64,000 nt of DNA from Bryobacterales bacterium (lineage in GTDB: Bacteria; Acidobacteriota; Terriglobia; Bryobacterales; UBA6623): NCBI GenBank assembly GCA_028819235.1, contig JAPPMC010000001.1:79887-143886 (forward strand), written 5' to 3'. The translations under genes were made by a program, and so were the position numbers. The notes beneath the pieces are model-generated. The model did no database searches and was not told the origin of the DNA. It saw only the letters and a list, made by a program, of their open reading frames with translations. Numbering within the stretch: the stretch's first letter is position 1; each line of letters starts with the position of its first letter. Positions 18,100 to 28,790 of this stretch are shown piece after piece.

Positions 18100-19764
18100 T
18101 CAGGAGGAGTCAGCCGGGCCCGGGTCGGCTTCCGCAAGTCCCGGACCGGGGAGCATTCTGGGAACATGCCTGTGCTTCGTCGCCCGCTCAAACGCATGGG
18201 CGATGCCCAGAAGCCGCGGCTCCGACCACGCCCGCCCAAAGAAAGATACGCCAACCGGCAATCCTTGGACCAACCCGCCCGGCACGGTGATGTGCGGGTA
18301 GCCTGCGCGTGCGGCCGCGGATGAGCAACCCCGAAACGACGATTGGTCTCCATGGACCAGGTCCGTGACCCAAGCCGGACCAGTCGTCGGGGCGAAGAAC
18401 GCGTCCAGCGTCAGTTCGTCCATGGTCGAATCGATCGCTCTACGGCACCCATCGCGGCTGATCGCGAGAGCCTCTCTGTACGCGGGCTCCGACAAGGGTC
18501 CCTTGGCCATCGCGTCCTCGAAGATGTCTTGGCCGAAATACGGCATCTCGTCATTCCGGTGCTCCTCGTTGAACTGGATCACGTCCGAAAGGCTTCGTAT
18601 CTTGGCGTCTGGACCAAGCCCTCCCAAGTACGCGTTCAGCCCATGCTTGAATTCATAGAGCATCACCTCGAGGCCAGGACGCCTGGCCTCGGCAATTCCG
18701 GGAAGCTCGTCGATGTCCAAGACCTCTGCCCCGGCATCCTGCATTGCGCTGATGGCATCGTCCAACAGGGCGTCAATCTGCCTGTGTTGTCCCCAGTACT
18801 CGCGTAGCAGCCCCACCCTCGCCCCTTGCAGGGCTTCCTCATCGAGGAATCGGGTGTAGTCCCGTGCCAGTCGCCCGTTACTTGTTGCAGTGGCCTCGTC
18901 GCGACGATCCGGGCCAGCCAGGACAGACAGCAGGGCGGCGGCGTCTGCGACCGTTCGCGCCATTGGGCCAGCCGTGTCTTGCGTGTGCGAGATCGGAATG
19001 ATCCCGGCGCGGCTGACGAGCCCGACCGTAGGCTTCACGCCAACGATGCCGTTGACCGAGGACGGGCAAACGATCGACCCGTTCGTCTCCGTCCCGATGG
19101 CCAGCGGTGCCAATCCCGCCGAGACTGCTACGCCCGACCCGGAGCTTGAGCCGCACGGGTTGCGCGCCAAAAAGTAGGGGTTCAGGGTCAAGCCTCCCCG
19201 GCCGGACCATCCGCTAGTGGACCGCCGCGACCGGAAGTTCGCCCACTCGCTCAAGTTGGTCTTCGCGATCAGCACCATGCCGGCTTCGCGCATCTTGGCC
19301 GCCACGGTGGAATCTGTCTCCACGCCCGATCCGACCAGCGCCAGTGACCCCGCCGTGGTCTCCATGCTGTCCGCTGTGTCGATGTTGTCCTTCAGCATCG
19401 CGGGGATGCCGTGCAGTGGGCTGCGGATCCTTCCTTCCCTCCGCTCGGCATCCAGTCGGTCGGCATCGGCCAGCGCCTCAGGGTTGGCCTCAATGACCGA
19501 ATTCAGGCTGGGCCCTGAGGCATCGACCTCTCGAATGCGCTCTAGCATCGCCTCGCACAGTGAACGCGCGGTAAGCCGGCCCTTCTCGAGGGCATCGCGC
19601 AGCGACGCGACAGTCGCCTCCGCCAAGTCAGAATCGTCGCCTGCGCCGAGGTCTGCTCCTGGGCGCCGGCGGGAGCAGCCGGCCCACGCGGCCGTGGCGA
19701 TCGCCAGCAGGTCCCTCCTCCGCATCCTTGCCACAGGGGTCCTTGGGGTCGGCGAAGCCATCAC
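18100..19764 (-). CDS. Amidase-signature hydrolase, exported lipoprotein-like
   Basis: 554 residues of the amidase signature family, which hydrolyses C-N amide bonds with a Ser-cisSer-Lys triad. Visible elements are Lys in MLKDNID (125), the cis-Ser region CGSSSGSG (204-211) and nucleophile Ser in GTETNGS (230). Residues 14-30 give RRRDLL followed by a hydrophobic run and AAWAGC, a twin-arginine leader plus lipobox, so it is probably exported. Met14 is an alternative start. The ATG overlaps the stop of the upstream hydrolase by 4 nt, so the two are translationally coupled. The substrate is unknown. A glutamyl-tRNA amidotransferase role is unlikely because of the export signal and the absence of gatB/C. 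Confidence 0.87.
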   Translation of the reverse strand: MMASPTPRTPVARMRRRDLLAIATAAWAGCSRRRPGADLGAGDDSDLAEATVASLRDALEKGRLTARSLCEAMLERIREVDASGPSLNSVIEANPEALADADRLDAERREGRIRSPLHGIPAMLKDNIDTADSMETTAGSLALVGSGVETDSTVAAKMREAGMVLIAKTNLSEWANFRSRRSTSGWSGRGGLTLNPYFLARNPCGSSSGSGVAVSAGLAPLAIGTETNGSIVCPSSVNGIVGVKPTVGLVSRAGIIPISHTQDTAGPMARTVADAAALLSVLAGPDRRDEATATSNGRLARDYTRFLDEEALQGARVGLLREYWGQHRQIDALLDDAISAMQDAGAEVLDIDELPGIAEARRPGLEVMLYEFKHGLNAYLGGLGPDAKIRSLSDVIQFNEEHRNDEMPYFGQDIFEDAMAKGPLSEPAYREALAISRDGCRRAIDSTMDELTLDAFFAPTTGPAWVTDLVHGDQSSFRGCSSAAARAGYPHITVPGGLVQGLPVGVSFFGRAWSEPRLLGIAHAFERATKHRHVPRMLPGPGLAEADPGPADSS

Positions 19765-21581
19765 TCCGGCGGTTGCAGGTCATAGGTGCGGATGGCCTCA
19801 AACAGCCTTCCAGCACCGTCAAGGCCGATCGCGCGAACCAGCAGGGTGGCCGGGTAGCCCTCGACCATGACCGTGGGAACGGCAAAGCTCCCACCCTGGC
19901 CCGTTCCCAGAAGCCGCGCACCGCGATCGGAACCAGCCACAGACGCCAGCCAGATCCACACCATTCGCCTAGCCGCGATCGTGTCCTTAAGCAGCGTGAC
20001 ATTGAACTGGTGCTCCCGGCCGACATGGATTGCCGGTTCCGCCGGAAGTTGGATCTCGAACGGGACGGCCGACGGATTCACTTCGACTTCGCGGAACCGT
20101 GGCGGCTTCGATTCGAGGAAGAACGACTTGTTGTAATCCTGCTTCTTGCCTTCTCTGCGGACATACAACACCCAGTCGGTCGCGTCGTCGGGCGTGCGTG
20201 AACGGTACCGGTCTCCCTTGAACTTCTTCTTCTGGTCGAACCACGCTCCGGTCGCCGGATCGAACCAACTGACCTTGTACTCCTGCTTCGGCATGAGAAG
20301 CTCGATCAGCCCCGGCTCCGCCGCGTAGACGACATGCTCGATCCCTATCGCCCTCTCGGACCACCTAGGCACGCGGTGCAGCGCCAGCGCGCTTCCGCCG
20401 GCTACGCGATAGTGCGGCTCAAGGTCGAAGTAGCGCGTCTGGTCGAAGAACTTCCTCAGGGGCGCCATCTCGGCAGCTGCGGCGGGATCCGTCGCCCCAT
20501 CCGAGCCGGAGAGCGTGACGTAGTGGCCCCTTGTCGTGGCCGTCCAAGCCTGCTTCCGTGCGGAGGCCGCGCTCGCCCCCAGACCGACGCCGGTGTTGAC
20601 GAACGGGCCGCGTGTCGTCTCGTACTCGATCGACGCCAATGCCGGGTCGACAAGGTTCTGGATGTAATAGTCCTGCCATCCATCTTGAGAGAGCACAGCC
20701 GAAGTCACGGTCGCGCCCGTGGACTTGGGGTGCCGGTAGGGGTCATGCTCGTCAAGCATCCCGGCGATCCGTTCAGTCAGACGCGCGCCGGATTCGTGGC
20801 TTTCCCACTCGCGCAGGATCTGCCAAGTGACGCTGTAGGCCGAGTATCGGGCGCATGCATAGCGCACGTACCACTCTTGGCTCCGGCGCCTGGGGAAGAG
20901 ATCCTCGAGCTGGTCGCCCGATTCGGCCAGGACGAGGTCGATCACGATTCCGAGCCGGTGGAGGAGCTCGACGCGCCGGTCAAGCTCCTGGAAATAGCCA
21001 ACGTCGGGCTCCCCTTCCGGACCGAAAGGCTCCGCGCCTTGCCCGGGCTGCGGAAGAACCGAGGCGCGCATGTGTGTGAAGCCCTGCTCGGAACGCTCTT
21101 GGGCCATGGCCTCGAACGCGTCCCATGGCTGGCTTGCCAACGGAGGCATCGAGGCACCGAGCCAGTAGTGGCCTGAGTTCGTGAGCGGGTACTTGAAATG
21201 GCGGCCGTTGAAGACTTCGATAAACCCTGGGGTGGCGGCCGGCATAGCCAGAAAGCTGCCCGTCTGCCGGTCCAACCCCTCGACGTTCGAAATCAGGCGG
21301 AAGTCCCAGCGACCCTCAAAGTCCGGCGAGAACCGGACCACAAAGCGGCCTCCGCCGTCCCAGAAGGCCGGCATGACCTTGGTGCGCCCGCCCTTCGGCG
21401 AGCGGAATTCAACTTTCAGGGCAACGCTTCGGAAAGCGTCCGGAAACTTCTCCAGATCTCCCGGGCCCAATTCTGTCTGCAATTCGCAGGGATCGTAGAC
21501 AGCAACCTCGCCGCAGTGCTCGACGTGCTGCCCCGGCAGGCCAGCGGCGAGGACGAGCGTAAGCAGAAGAAGTGCAGTCAT
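19761..21581 (-). CDS. DUF5060/DUF4038 secreted putative glycoside hydrolase
   Basis: 606 residues with a short hydrophobic N-terminus (LLLLTLVLAAG) likely to be a signal peptide. An Ig-like DUF5060 domain follows (about 20-115: VKVEFRSPKG-like strand pattern, FVVRFSPDFEGRWDF). A TIM-barrel-like DUF4038/apiosidase-type region follows (about 120-420: HYWLGASMPPL, EQGFTHMRASVL, ARYSAYSVTWQILREWE). A beta-rich C-terminal region completes it. Such proteins act on plant or algal glycans. The catalytic acids are not certain; WEIGNE-like motifs are weak here (WQILREWE). It is coupled to the amidase gene downstream and divergent from tilS. Confidence 0.72.
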   Translation of the reverse strand: MTALLLLTLVLAAGLPGQHVEHCGEVAVYDPCELQTELGPGDLEKFPDAFRSVALKVEFRSPKGGRTKVMPAFWDGGGRFVVRFSPDFEGRWDFRLISNVEGLDRQTGSFLAMPAATPGFIEVFNGRHFKYPLTNSGHYWLGASMPPLASQPWDAFEAMAQERSEQGFTHMRASVLPQPGQGAEPFGPEGEPDVGYFQELDRRVELLHRLGIVIDLVLAESGDQLEDLFPRRRSQEWYVRYACARYSAYSVTWQILREWESHESGARLTERIAGMLDEHDPYRHPKSTGATVTSAVLSQDGWQDYYIQNLVDPALASIEYETTRGPFVNTGVGLGASAASARKQAWTATTRGHYVTLSGSDGATDPAAAAEMAPLRKFFDQTRYFDLEPHYRVAGGSALALHRVPRWSERAIGIEHVVYAAEPGLIELLMPKQEYKVSWFDPATGAWFDQKKKFKGDRYRSRTPDDATDWVLYVRREGKKQDYNKSFFLESKPPRFREVEVNPSAVPFEIQLPAEPAIHVGREHQFNVTLLKDTIAARRMVWIWLASVAGSDRGARLLGTGQGGSFAVPTVMVEGYPATLLVRAIGLDGAGRLFEAIRTYDLQPPE

Positions 21582-21661
21582 CCCTAGTTAGGAGGATAAC
21601 GCGTGCGCGCTGCCGTCGGGGCAACCTCGCCGCCGTGCCTATCGCCCTTAGAGGCAGTCGA

Positions 21662-23104
21662 GTGCTGGCACTGTTGCGAAGAAGGATTGCCCGTGAGGGA
21701 ATGTTCGCCGACGGCGGGCGCATCGGGGTGGCGGTCTCCGGCGGCGCGGATTCCGTGGCCCTCTTGCACGCCCTGCGGCAGCTGTACGCCAAACGGCCCA
21801 TTGCCGCAGTGCACCTGAACCATTGTTTGCGGGGCGATGCCTCCGATGGGGATGAGCGGTTCGTCCGCGACTTGGCCAAGCGGATGGACTGCGACGTGCT
21901 TGTCCGGCGCGTCGACGTCGCAGCCCGGGCGCAAGAGTGCCGGGAGAACCTTGAATCCGCCGGCAGGAGCGCGCGCTACGAGTTCTTCGAAGAACTCCGC
22001 AGAAGCGGCGAATGCGGTGTGATCGCGACTGCGCACACCCGCTCGGACCAGGCCGAGACTGTCCTGTTCAGACTCCTGCGGGGAGCTGGCGGCACCGGCT
22101 TGGCCGGTATCCATCCTAAGCGGCGCGACGGCATCGTTCGCCCGATGCTCGACGTAACCCGGGCTGAGGTGCTCACATACCTTCGGGCTAGCGGACTGAA
22201 GTGGCGCGAGGACTCCAGCAACGCCGATCCTGCATTTGCACGCAACAGGCTCCGCCGTCAGCTGCTTCCGATGCTGCGGCAAGACTGGAACCCGGGGATC
22301 GAGTCCGCGCTGGCGAACACCGCCGAGTGGGCGCTCGAGGAGGGGCGCTTCTGGGATGACGAAATCGCCCGGTTGCGCCTTGAATGTGTGTCGGAGACTT
22401 GTGATGGGACCGTGCTTGACGTCGCCAAGGTGCGATCGCTGCACCCGGCCGTTCAGCGGCGGCTTCTGCACAGTGCCTTGCGCGATTTCGGCGTCGCTCC
22501 GGGTTTCGTGCATATCGAAGCGCTGCGCGCTCTGGTCGTCCAGCAGCGGGGATCCGGTGTCGCCGAGGTTCCCGGTCTCACGGCCGAGCGGTCCTTTGGC
22601 GCTGTCCTGCTCCGGCGCCGACCGGTGCGCGATGTCCCGGACTATCGTCTGAAGCTTGCCGTTCCCGGTTCGGTCGATCTTCCCGTCCCCGGGTGGGGAC
22701 GTCTGAGGACCCGCGTCTTTGACCCGCAAGCCGGGCGGGGCTTGTACAATCAACACAAGACGACGCTGCTCGATTGGGACCGAGTCCCCAAGCCGCTGCA
22801 GGTTAGGGGATGGCGTCCCGGGGACCGCTTGACGCTGGCAGGGAAGCTGGCGCCGAGAAAGATCGGGGACCTGTTCCAACAGCACAGGGTGAGTGCTTGG
22901 CTGCGGCCGGGCTGGCCCGTGGTGGCCGGTGGTTCGGGAGAGGGCTCTGTTGTCTGGGCAGGGCGGTTTGGATTGAACGATAGGTTTCGGGTGCGTCCGC
23001 ACAGCCGAAGGCTGCTCGCCATCGGAATCTCGGGGCCAAGCGGACCGAAACAGGCCTCGGATGCGTCTAAGGAACTGGGCGGCAGGACTGTCGCCAAGGA
23101 TTGA
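21662..23104 (+). CDS. tilS: tRNA(Ile)-lysidine synthase TilS
   Basis: About 480 residues. It attaches lysine to C34 of the AUA-reading tRNA(Ile), an essential ATP-dependent step in the cytoplasm. The N-type ATP PP-loop is SGGADS (near residue 26), followed by LHALRQLY, HLNHCLRG and AHTRSDQAETVLFRLLRGAGGTGLAG, all typical. The C-terminal substrate-binding domain includes GWRPGDRL and the KIGDLFQQHRVSAWLR segment. GTG 21662 is taken as the start: AGAGG lies about 9 bases upstream and family members begin just there. It lies 6 bp upstream of ftsH, a widely conserved arrangement. Confidence 0.93.
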   Translation: MLALLRRRIAREGMFADGGRIGVAVSGGADSVALLHALRQLYAKRPIAAVHLNHCLRGDASDGDERFVRDLAKRMDCDVLVRRVDVAARAQECRENLESAGRSARYEFFEELRRSGECGVIATAHTRSDQAETVLFRLLRGAGGTGLAGIHPKRRDGIVRPMLDVTRAEVLTYLRASGLKWREDSSNADPAFARNRLRRQLLPMLRQDWNPGIESALANTAEWALEEGRFWDDEIARLRLECVSETCDGTVLDVAKVRSLHPAVQRRLLHSALRDFGVAPGFVHIEALRALVVQQRGSGVAEVPGLTAERSFGAVLLRRRPVRDVPDYRLKLAVPGSVDLPVPGWGRLRTRVFDPQAGRGLYNQHKTTLLDWDRVPKPLQVRGWRPGDRLTLAGKLAPRKIGDLFQQHRVSAWLRPGWPVVAGGSGEGSVVWAGRFGLNDRFRVRPHSRRLLAIGISGPSGPKQASDASKELGGRTVAKD

Positions 23105-23110
23105 ACAGAA

Positions 23111-25024
<1,914 letters not shown>

Positions 25025-25050
25025 GCCACTTCGGACGGGGCCGTCTTTGA

Positions 25051-25069
25051 AGCCGCCGCCGCTGCGGCT
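25051..25069. terminator. Possible bidirectional hairpin between ftsH and ssb
   Basis: AGCCGC-(7 nt)-GCGGCT between two convergent genes. The stem is short and no T-tract follows on either strand, so this is a weak call. Confidence 0.25.
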
Positions 25070-25120
25070 AGAGGGGTCCGAACGATCTTCCCTTAATCGG
25101 TTGGTTGTCCTCCGATCGGG

Positions 25121-25639
25121 CTAGAACGGGATATCGTCGTCGTCCTGCATGCCCGATCCGCCGGAATCTCCAGCCGGCTCGTCGCTCCTAGGTGCGGTCG
25201 GCTGCGGGCTGGGCCGGTTATATCCGCCCCCGGAGCCCCCTCCCCCGCCGTAGCTGCCACTTGAGCGGTAGGACCCGCCCGAACTGGCCGCACCAGCGTC
25301 TCCAGGGCCCCCGAGCAGCATCAGGCCGAACGAGTCGCAGATCACTTCAGTACGGTACCGCTTGTTCCCGCTCGGGTCGTCCCAAGACCGCGTTTGCAGC
25401 CTCCCTTCAACGAAGACCTTCTTGCCCTTCTTCAGGTATGGCGCAACGCGGTCGCCTCGCCACAGCACGACGTCGTGCCAATCCGTGCGTTCCCTGAACT
25501 CGCCGGTGGCGGGATCCTTGCTCCGGTAGGTCGTGGCAAGCGGGAAGGACGTGACGGGAATGCCGCTGGCGGTGTGCCTAGTTTCGGCGTCACGTCCAAG
25601 ATTGCCGATCAACATTACCTTGTTCAGACTGCTGGCCAT
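25121..25639 (-). CDS. ssb: Single-stranded DNA-binding protein
   Basis: 172 residues. The OB fold (1 to about 107) begins MASSLNKVMLIGNLGRDAE and includes RTDWHDVVLW and KKGKKVFVEGRLQTRSW, diagnostic for bacterial SSB. A Gly/Ser/Pro-rich linker (about 118-160) leads to the acidic tip DDDDIPF that recruits replication and repair proteins. It coats ssDNA during replication, recombination and repair. No rpsF or rpsR neighbours are present, so this is the stand-alone arrangement. It is divergent from the propeller gene with only 40 bp between the two starts. Confidence 0.96.
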   Translation of the reverse strand: MASSLNKVMLIGNLGRDAETRHTASGIPVTSFPLATTYRSKDPATGEFRERTDWHDVVLWRGDRVAPYLKKGKKVFVEGRLQTRSWDDPSGNKRYRTEVICDSFGLMLLGGPGDAGAASSGGSYRSSGSYGGGGGSGGGYNRPSPQPTAPRSDEPAGDSGGSGMQDDDDIPF

Positions 25640-25679
25640 AAGTCTTCAAGGTACAATCAAGGCCTCGCGGTTGGCAACT

Positions 25680-26696
25680 ATGGGGGCGAGGATGAGCCGA
25701 ACTGCACAGAATCTTGCTGCGATTGCGGCGCCGTCCATTCCGGCCGGGCCGAGACCGGATTTGCTCGTCGTCGAGAAGAAGAACGACTCCGTCGGGTTCT
25801 ACACGTCCGACGGCCGAAGGGTCGCGGCAGCGCCGATTGGGGCAACTCCCCACGAGGTCGCGCTATCCAGAGACCGCAGGCTGGCCTACATCTCGGACAA
25901 CGGCGTGCTGTGGATGGACTACGACGGTCCCGGCGGCAACACCATCTCGGTAGTCGACTTGGAACTGCAGTCCCGCGTTGCGGTCTTGCCCTTGGGGCGA
26001 TTCCACCGTCCGCACGGAATCAGCATCGATCCGCACTCCAGCCGGGCCTTCGTCACTTCGGAGAATCCGGACCGCATTGTGCTGGTGGACCTCGACGCCC
26101 TAGCCGTCATCAAGGACTTCGACAACGGCGGGTCGGATCCGCACATGGTCACGTACGGCCCCGACGGCTGGGGTTATGTCTCGAACACTGGCAGCGGGAC
26201 GGTCGGAGCTGTGCATGCCGCCAGCGGAGAACTTCGCCTGATAGAGGTCGGGGCGGGCCCTCAGGGTAGTCTGCTGTCAAGAGACGCTTCGAAGCTGTGG
26301 GTAACGTGCCGCGATGCCGGCAGGATCGACGTGGTTGACACGGAGTCCAAGTCGGTCGTCGGCTCGATTCCGACCGGGGCCGGCGTCAACCGGATCGTTG
26401 CGACAGACCGCGACAAACTCTTGGTCTATTCGCTCCAGACGGGTCATGCCGTGGGGATTGCGGACCCGGAAGCGATGAAGGAGGTCGCCCAGATTCCGCT
26501 GGGAGGGGCGCCCCTGTCCATCTCCCTGTCGAAGGACGACAGGCACGCGTTCGCGGGTGTCCAGGACGAGGACCAGATCTGGATCGTGTCCGTCGCTGAC
26601 CGGAAGGTTGTGCAAGTGATCGACACTCCGGCCGGGATGGGACCGGATCCCGTCGTTGAGATCGGCTCCTACGAACCGTCCAGGGCGCGTCCGTGA
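25680..26696 (+). CDS. YncE/Lactonase-like seven-bladed beta-propeller protein
   Basis: About 338 residues of repeated beta-propeller blades: [75 protein letters not shown] and others, each about 40 residues. This is the YVTN/YncE repeat pattern. No strong signal peptide is seen; the N-terminus ([13 protein letters not shown]) is only weakly hydrophobic, so location is uncertain. ATG 25680 and ATG 25692 are both possible; GCGAGG before 25692 makes that one attractive. The TGA overlaps the larB GTG by 4 nt, implying coupled translation. Function unknown. Confidence 0.72.
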   Translation: MGARMSRTAQNLAAIAAPSIPAGPRPDLLVVEKKNDSVGFYTSDGRRVAAAPIGATPHEVALSRDRRLAYISDNGVLWMDYDGPGGNTISVVDLELQSRVAVLPLGRFHRPHGISIDPHSSRAFVTSENPDRIVLVDLDALAVIKDFDNGGSDPHMVTYGPDGWGYVSNTGSGTVGAVHAASGELRLIEVGAGPQGSLLSRDASKLWVTCRDAGRIDVVDTESKSVVGSIPTGAGVNRIVATDRDKLLVYSLQTGHAVGIADPEAMKEVAQIPLGGAPLSISLSKDDRHAFAGVQDEDQIWIVSVADRKVVQVIDTPAGMGPDPVVEIGSYEPSRARP

Positions 26697-27439
26697 GCGA
26701 TCGCCGACTGCGGGAGCTGCTGGAGGGCGTCCGCGACGGCAGCTGCGATGTGGATAGCGCGGTTGGCCGGCTGCGCCACATGCCTTTTGAAGACCTTGGT
26801 TTCGCCAAGGTCGATCATCACCGCGAGCTCCGCCACGGGATGCCGGAGGTTGTATTGGGACAGGGAAAGACCGTTGAAGAGGTCCACGCCATCTCTGCCA
26901 AGCTGCTCGAACGGTCGCCGAACCTGCTGGTGACCCGCGCAACCGAGGCCATGTTCCAGGCTGTGCGAGAACTGGACGGCCACGCCGAGTTCTTCCCCCG
27001 TTCAAGAGCCATCCGCGTGTGGGGCGATCGTCAGGAACGCGGCAAGGCCAAGATCGCTGTGGTTTGCGCCGGCACGAGCGACATCGCCGTCGCCGAGGAG
27101 GCGGTGGTGACCGCTGAGGTCATGGGCAATGCCGTCGAGACAGTTTACGATGTCGGCGTTGCAGGAATCCACAGGCTGCTGCACAGGCTTGACCGCATCA
27201 AGTCCGCGCGGGTTGTGATCTGCTGCGCCGGCATGGAGGGTGCCCTACCAAGCGCCGTGGGCGGCTTAGTCTCAGTGCCGGTCATCGCCGTTCCGACCAG
27301 CGTCGGCTATGGCGCGAGCTTCAACGGTCTGTCGGCACTCTTAGGGATGCTCAATTCGTGCTCCAGCAACGTCTCGGTGGTGAACATCGACAACGGATTC
27401 GGCGCCGCCTACGTGGCCACTCTCATCAATCGCCTCTGA
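26693..27439 (+). CDS. larB: Nickel-pincer nucleotide biosynthesis protein LarB
   Basis: 248 residues. LarB carboxylates the pyridinium ring of nicotinic acid adenine dinucleotide and hydrolyses the phosphoanhydride, the first step to the nickel-pincer cofactor of lactate racemase-type enzymes. The C-terminal two thirds is AIR-carboxylase-like: [42 protein letters not shown] and [24 protein letters not shown], all characteristic. The N-terminal domain contains [14 protein letters not shown]. It starts at GTG within the GTGA overlap with the propeller gene. larC, larE and a LarA enzyme are not in the window. A second partial copy of its last codons lies near 28649. Confidence 0.93.
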   Translation: MSDRRLRELLEGVRDGSCDVDSAVGRLRHMPFEDLGFAKVDHHRELRHGMPEVVLGQGKTVEEVHAISAKLLERSPNLLVTRATEAMFQAVRELDGHAEFFPRSRAIRVWGDRQERGKAKIAVVCAGTSDIAVAEEAVVTAEVMGNAVETVYDVGVAGIHRLLHRLDRIKSARVVICCAGMEGALPSAVGGLVSVPVIAVPTSVGYGASFNGLSALLGMLNSCSSNVSVVNIDNGFGAAYVATLINRL

Positions 27440-27566
27440 TCCGCTCCGCCGCGAAGCAGAGCGAGGTCCGCCCGTGCAAGTCGTCACTTGTGGCCAGCGG
27501 GCCGGGCCTTGTTCGCGTGCGCCTTGGCGTCATCGATTCGACCGGCGCGACGGTGGGCTGCCACCA
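27425..27566. repeat. larB: Direct repeat copy 1: convergent 3' ends of larB and a TPR gene
   Basis: About 80% identical by hand alignment to 28649-28790, a constant 1,224 bp away. Both copies share CAATCGCCTCTGA (end of larB) and, on the other strand, a TPR gene 3' end. Here larB is intact and the TPR end is a remnant. Confidence 0.8.
27484..27566 (-). pseudogene. C-terminal remnant of a TPR protein gene
   Basis: On the minus strand this reads HRRAGRIDDAKAHANKARP followed by AGHK and a stop. It closely matches the last 26 residues of the intact TPR gene at 28708-30498 (YRRAGRIEDAKAHAERART then AGHK and stop). Upstream on the same strand the similarity ends and no TPR continuation is seen. 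It is therefore a truncated duplicate tail. Confidence 0.75.
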
Positions 27567-27806
27567 AGAGGTCAATTGATCTGATAAGGGTCAGTGCCGG
27601 TAGGAAGCGGCATTTCGAATTCCATGGACGGAGATGTCGCGGCCGTCAACCTTCACAACGGGCTGCTGACCGACCGGTCCAAGAACGGAGAAACGCCAAC
27701 GGTCCGACCGGGGTTGACGACGCCCCACTCTCGCCACGCTTGTTAAGACGACGCTTGCCGCCTGGTGGCCTATCCGCGCGTGCGCCAATGGAGGTAGACT
27801 GCGACC

Positions 27807-28052
27807 ATGAGGGGGGACACCAAGTGGATCATCGGCACTCTCGGGACGCTGATCCTCGCAATGGGCGGCCTCGCGTTGCAGCAGAATTGCGGACTCAAGT
27901 CGGACATTGCGAGAATCGAGGCTGACATCGCGAGAATCGAGGCTGACATTCGCGAGTTGCGCAGCCTGCACCTACACGCGGCCACCGCGCGGCAATCCAA
28001 TTTGCAAGCTGTGCCCAAGGAACAGACCAGCGACAGTCCGGGGTCCCTCTGA
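27807..28052 (+). CDS. Small membrane-anchored coiled-coil protein
   Basis: 81 residues. One transmembrane segment (about 8-26: WIIGTLGTLILAMGGLALQ) is followed by a heptad-like stretch with DIARIEA repeated twice and then DIRELRSL, a short coiled coil, and a hydrophilic tail. GGAGG lies about 12 bases before ATG 27807. Its two DIARIEA units come from a 21-bp tandem repeat. The function is unknown; similar anchored coiled coils act as small adaptors. It sits inside the segment between the two larB/TPR repeat copies. Confidence 0.55.
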   Translation: MRGDTKWIIGTLGTLILAMGGLALQQNCGLKSDIARIEADIARIEADIRELRSLHLHAATARQSNLQAVPKEQTSDSPGSL

Positions 28053-28648
28053 GCGCCTCGATCCCAGAGTCTCAGAGCTGGCGGCGTCTCAGGGGCTTCG
28101 GCGTTTCTGCAGCTCTAAGAGGTCGTCGGGCAACTTGACCACCAGTGGCTCCGCCAGTCGATAGACGCACACAATTGCGAACGAGGACCTCGGCTTCGCC
28201 AACTCCTCGGCATTTGCTTCGAGAGTGCGGGTCGCTTACAGTACCACCGCAACGAGCGGAGGCCATGGCAGTGCGGTCCCCTCGGCTGCCATGAATGGCC
28301 AGGCGCGTAGACCATTGATGTTCATCTGCGGCCCGAATGCGTGTTGCCAATTGAGCATGGCCTGAGCGGTCGATCAACCGACTGCTCCGCGGTTACTGCT
28401 GGCTTTCATCGGGAGCACTGTCTCCGGCTACCTGCCGTAGTCTCCCCAACAGGCTGGAATCGCGACGCGTGCCGGAACAACCCACTGTCCCGCCCTCCAT
28501 CCATCCCGTGCGGGATGTTCATTCCCGGAACGACCGCCGACCCGGCCTGAACGGCGCCGGCAGTGGATTCGCAACACCGGGTTCGTGGGCCGAGTCATCT
28601 CGCCCTCCAATTCCGGATCTGCCTTTCTGGGGCCGCCGAGCGACCCTC

Positions 28649-28790
28649 GTCAATCGCCTCTGACCGCACCCGACGCGAAGCGGAACGAGGTCCGCCCCTG
28701 CAAATCGTCACTTGTGGCCAGCGGTCCGGGCCCTTTCCGCGTGCGCCTTTGCGTCCTCGATTCGACCTGCCCTGCGGTACGCCGTCGCCA
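28649..28790. repeat. Direct repeat copy 2: larB-end remnant plus TPR gene 3' end
   Basis: Counterpart of 27425-27566. Here the TPR gene is intact and the larB side is the remnant: the frame reads ATLVNRL and stop, compared with ATLINRL and stop in real larB. The roughly 600 bp to its left (28053-28648) shows no recognisable gene. Confidence 0.8.
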
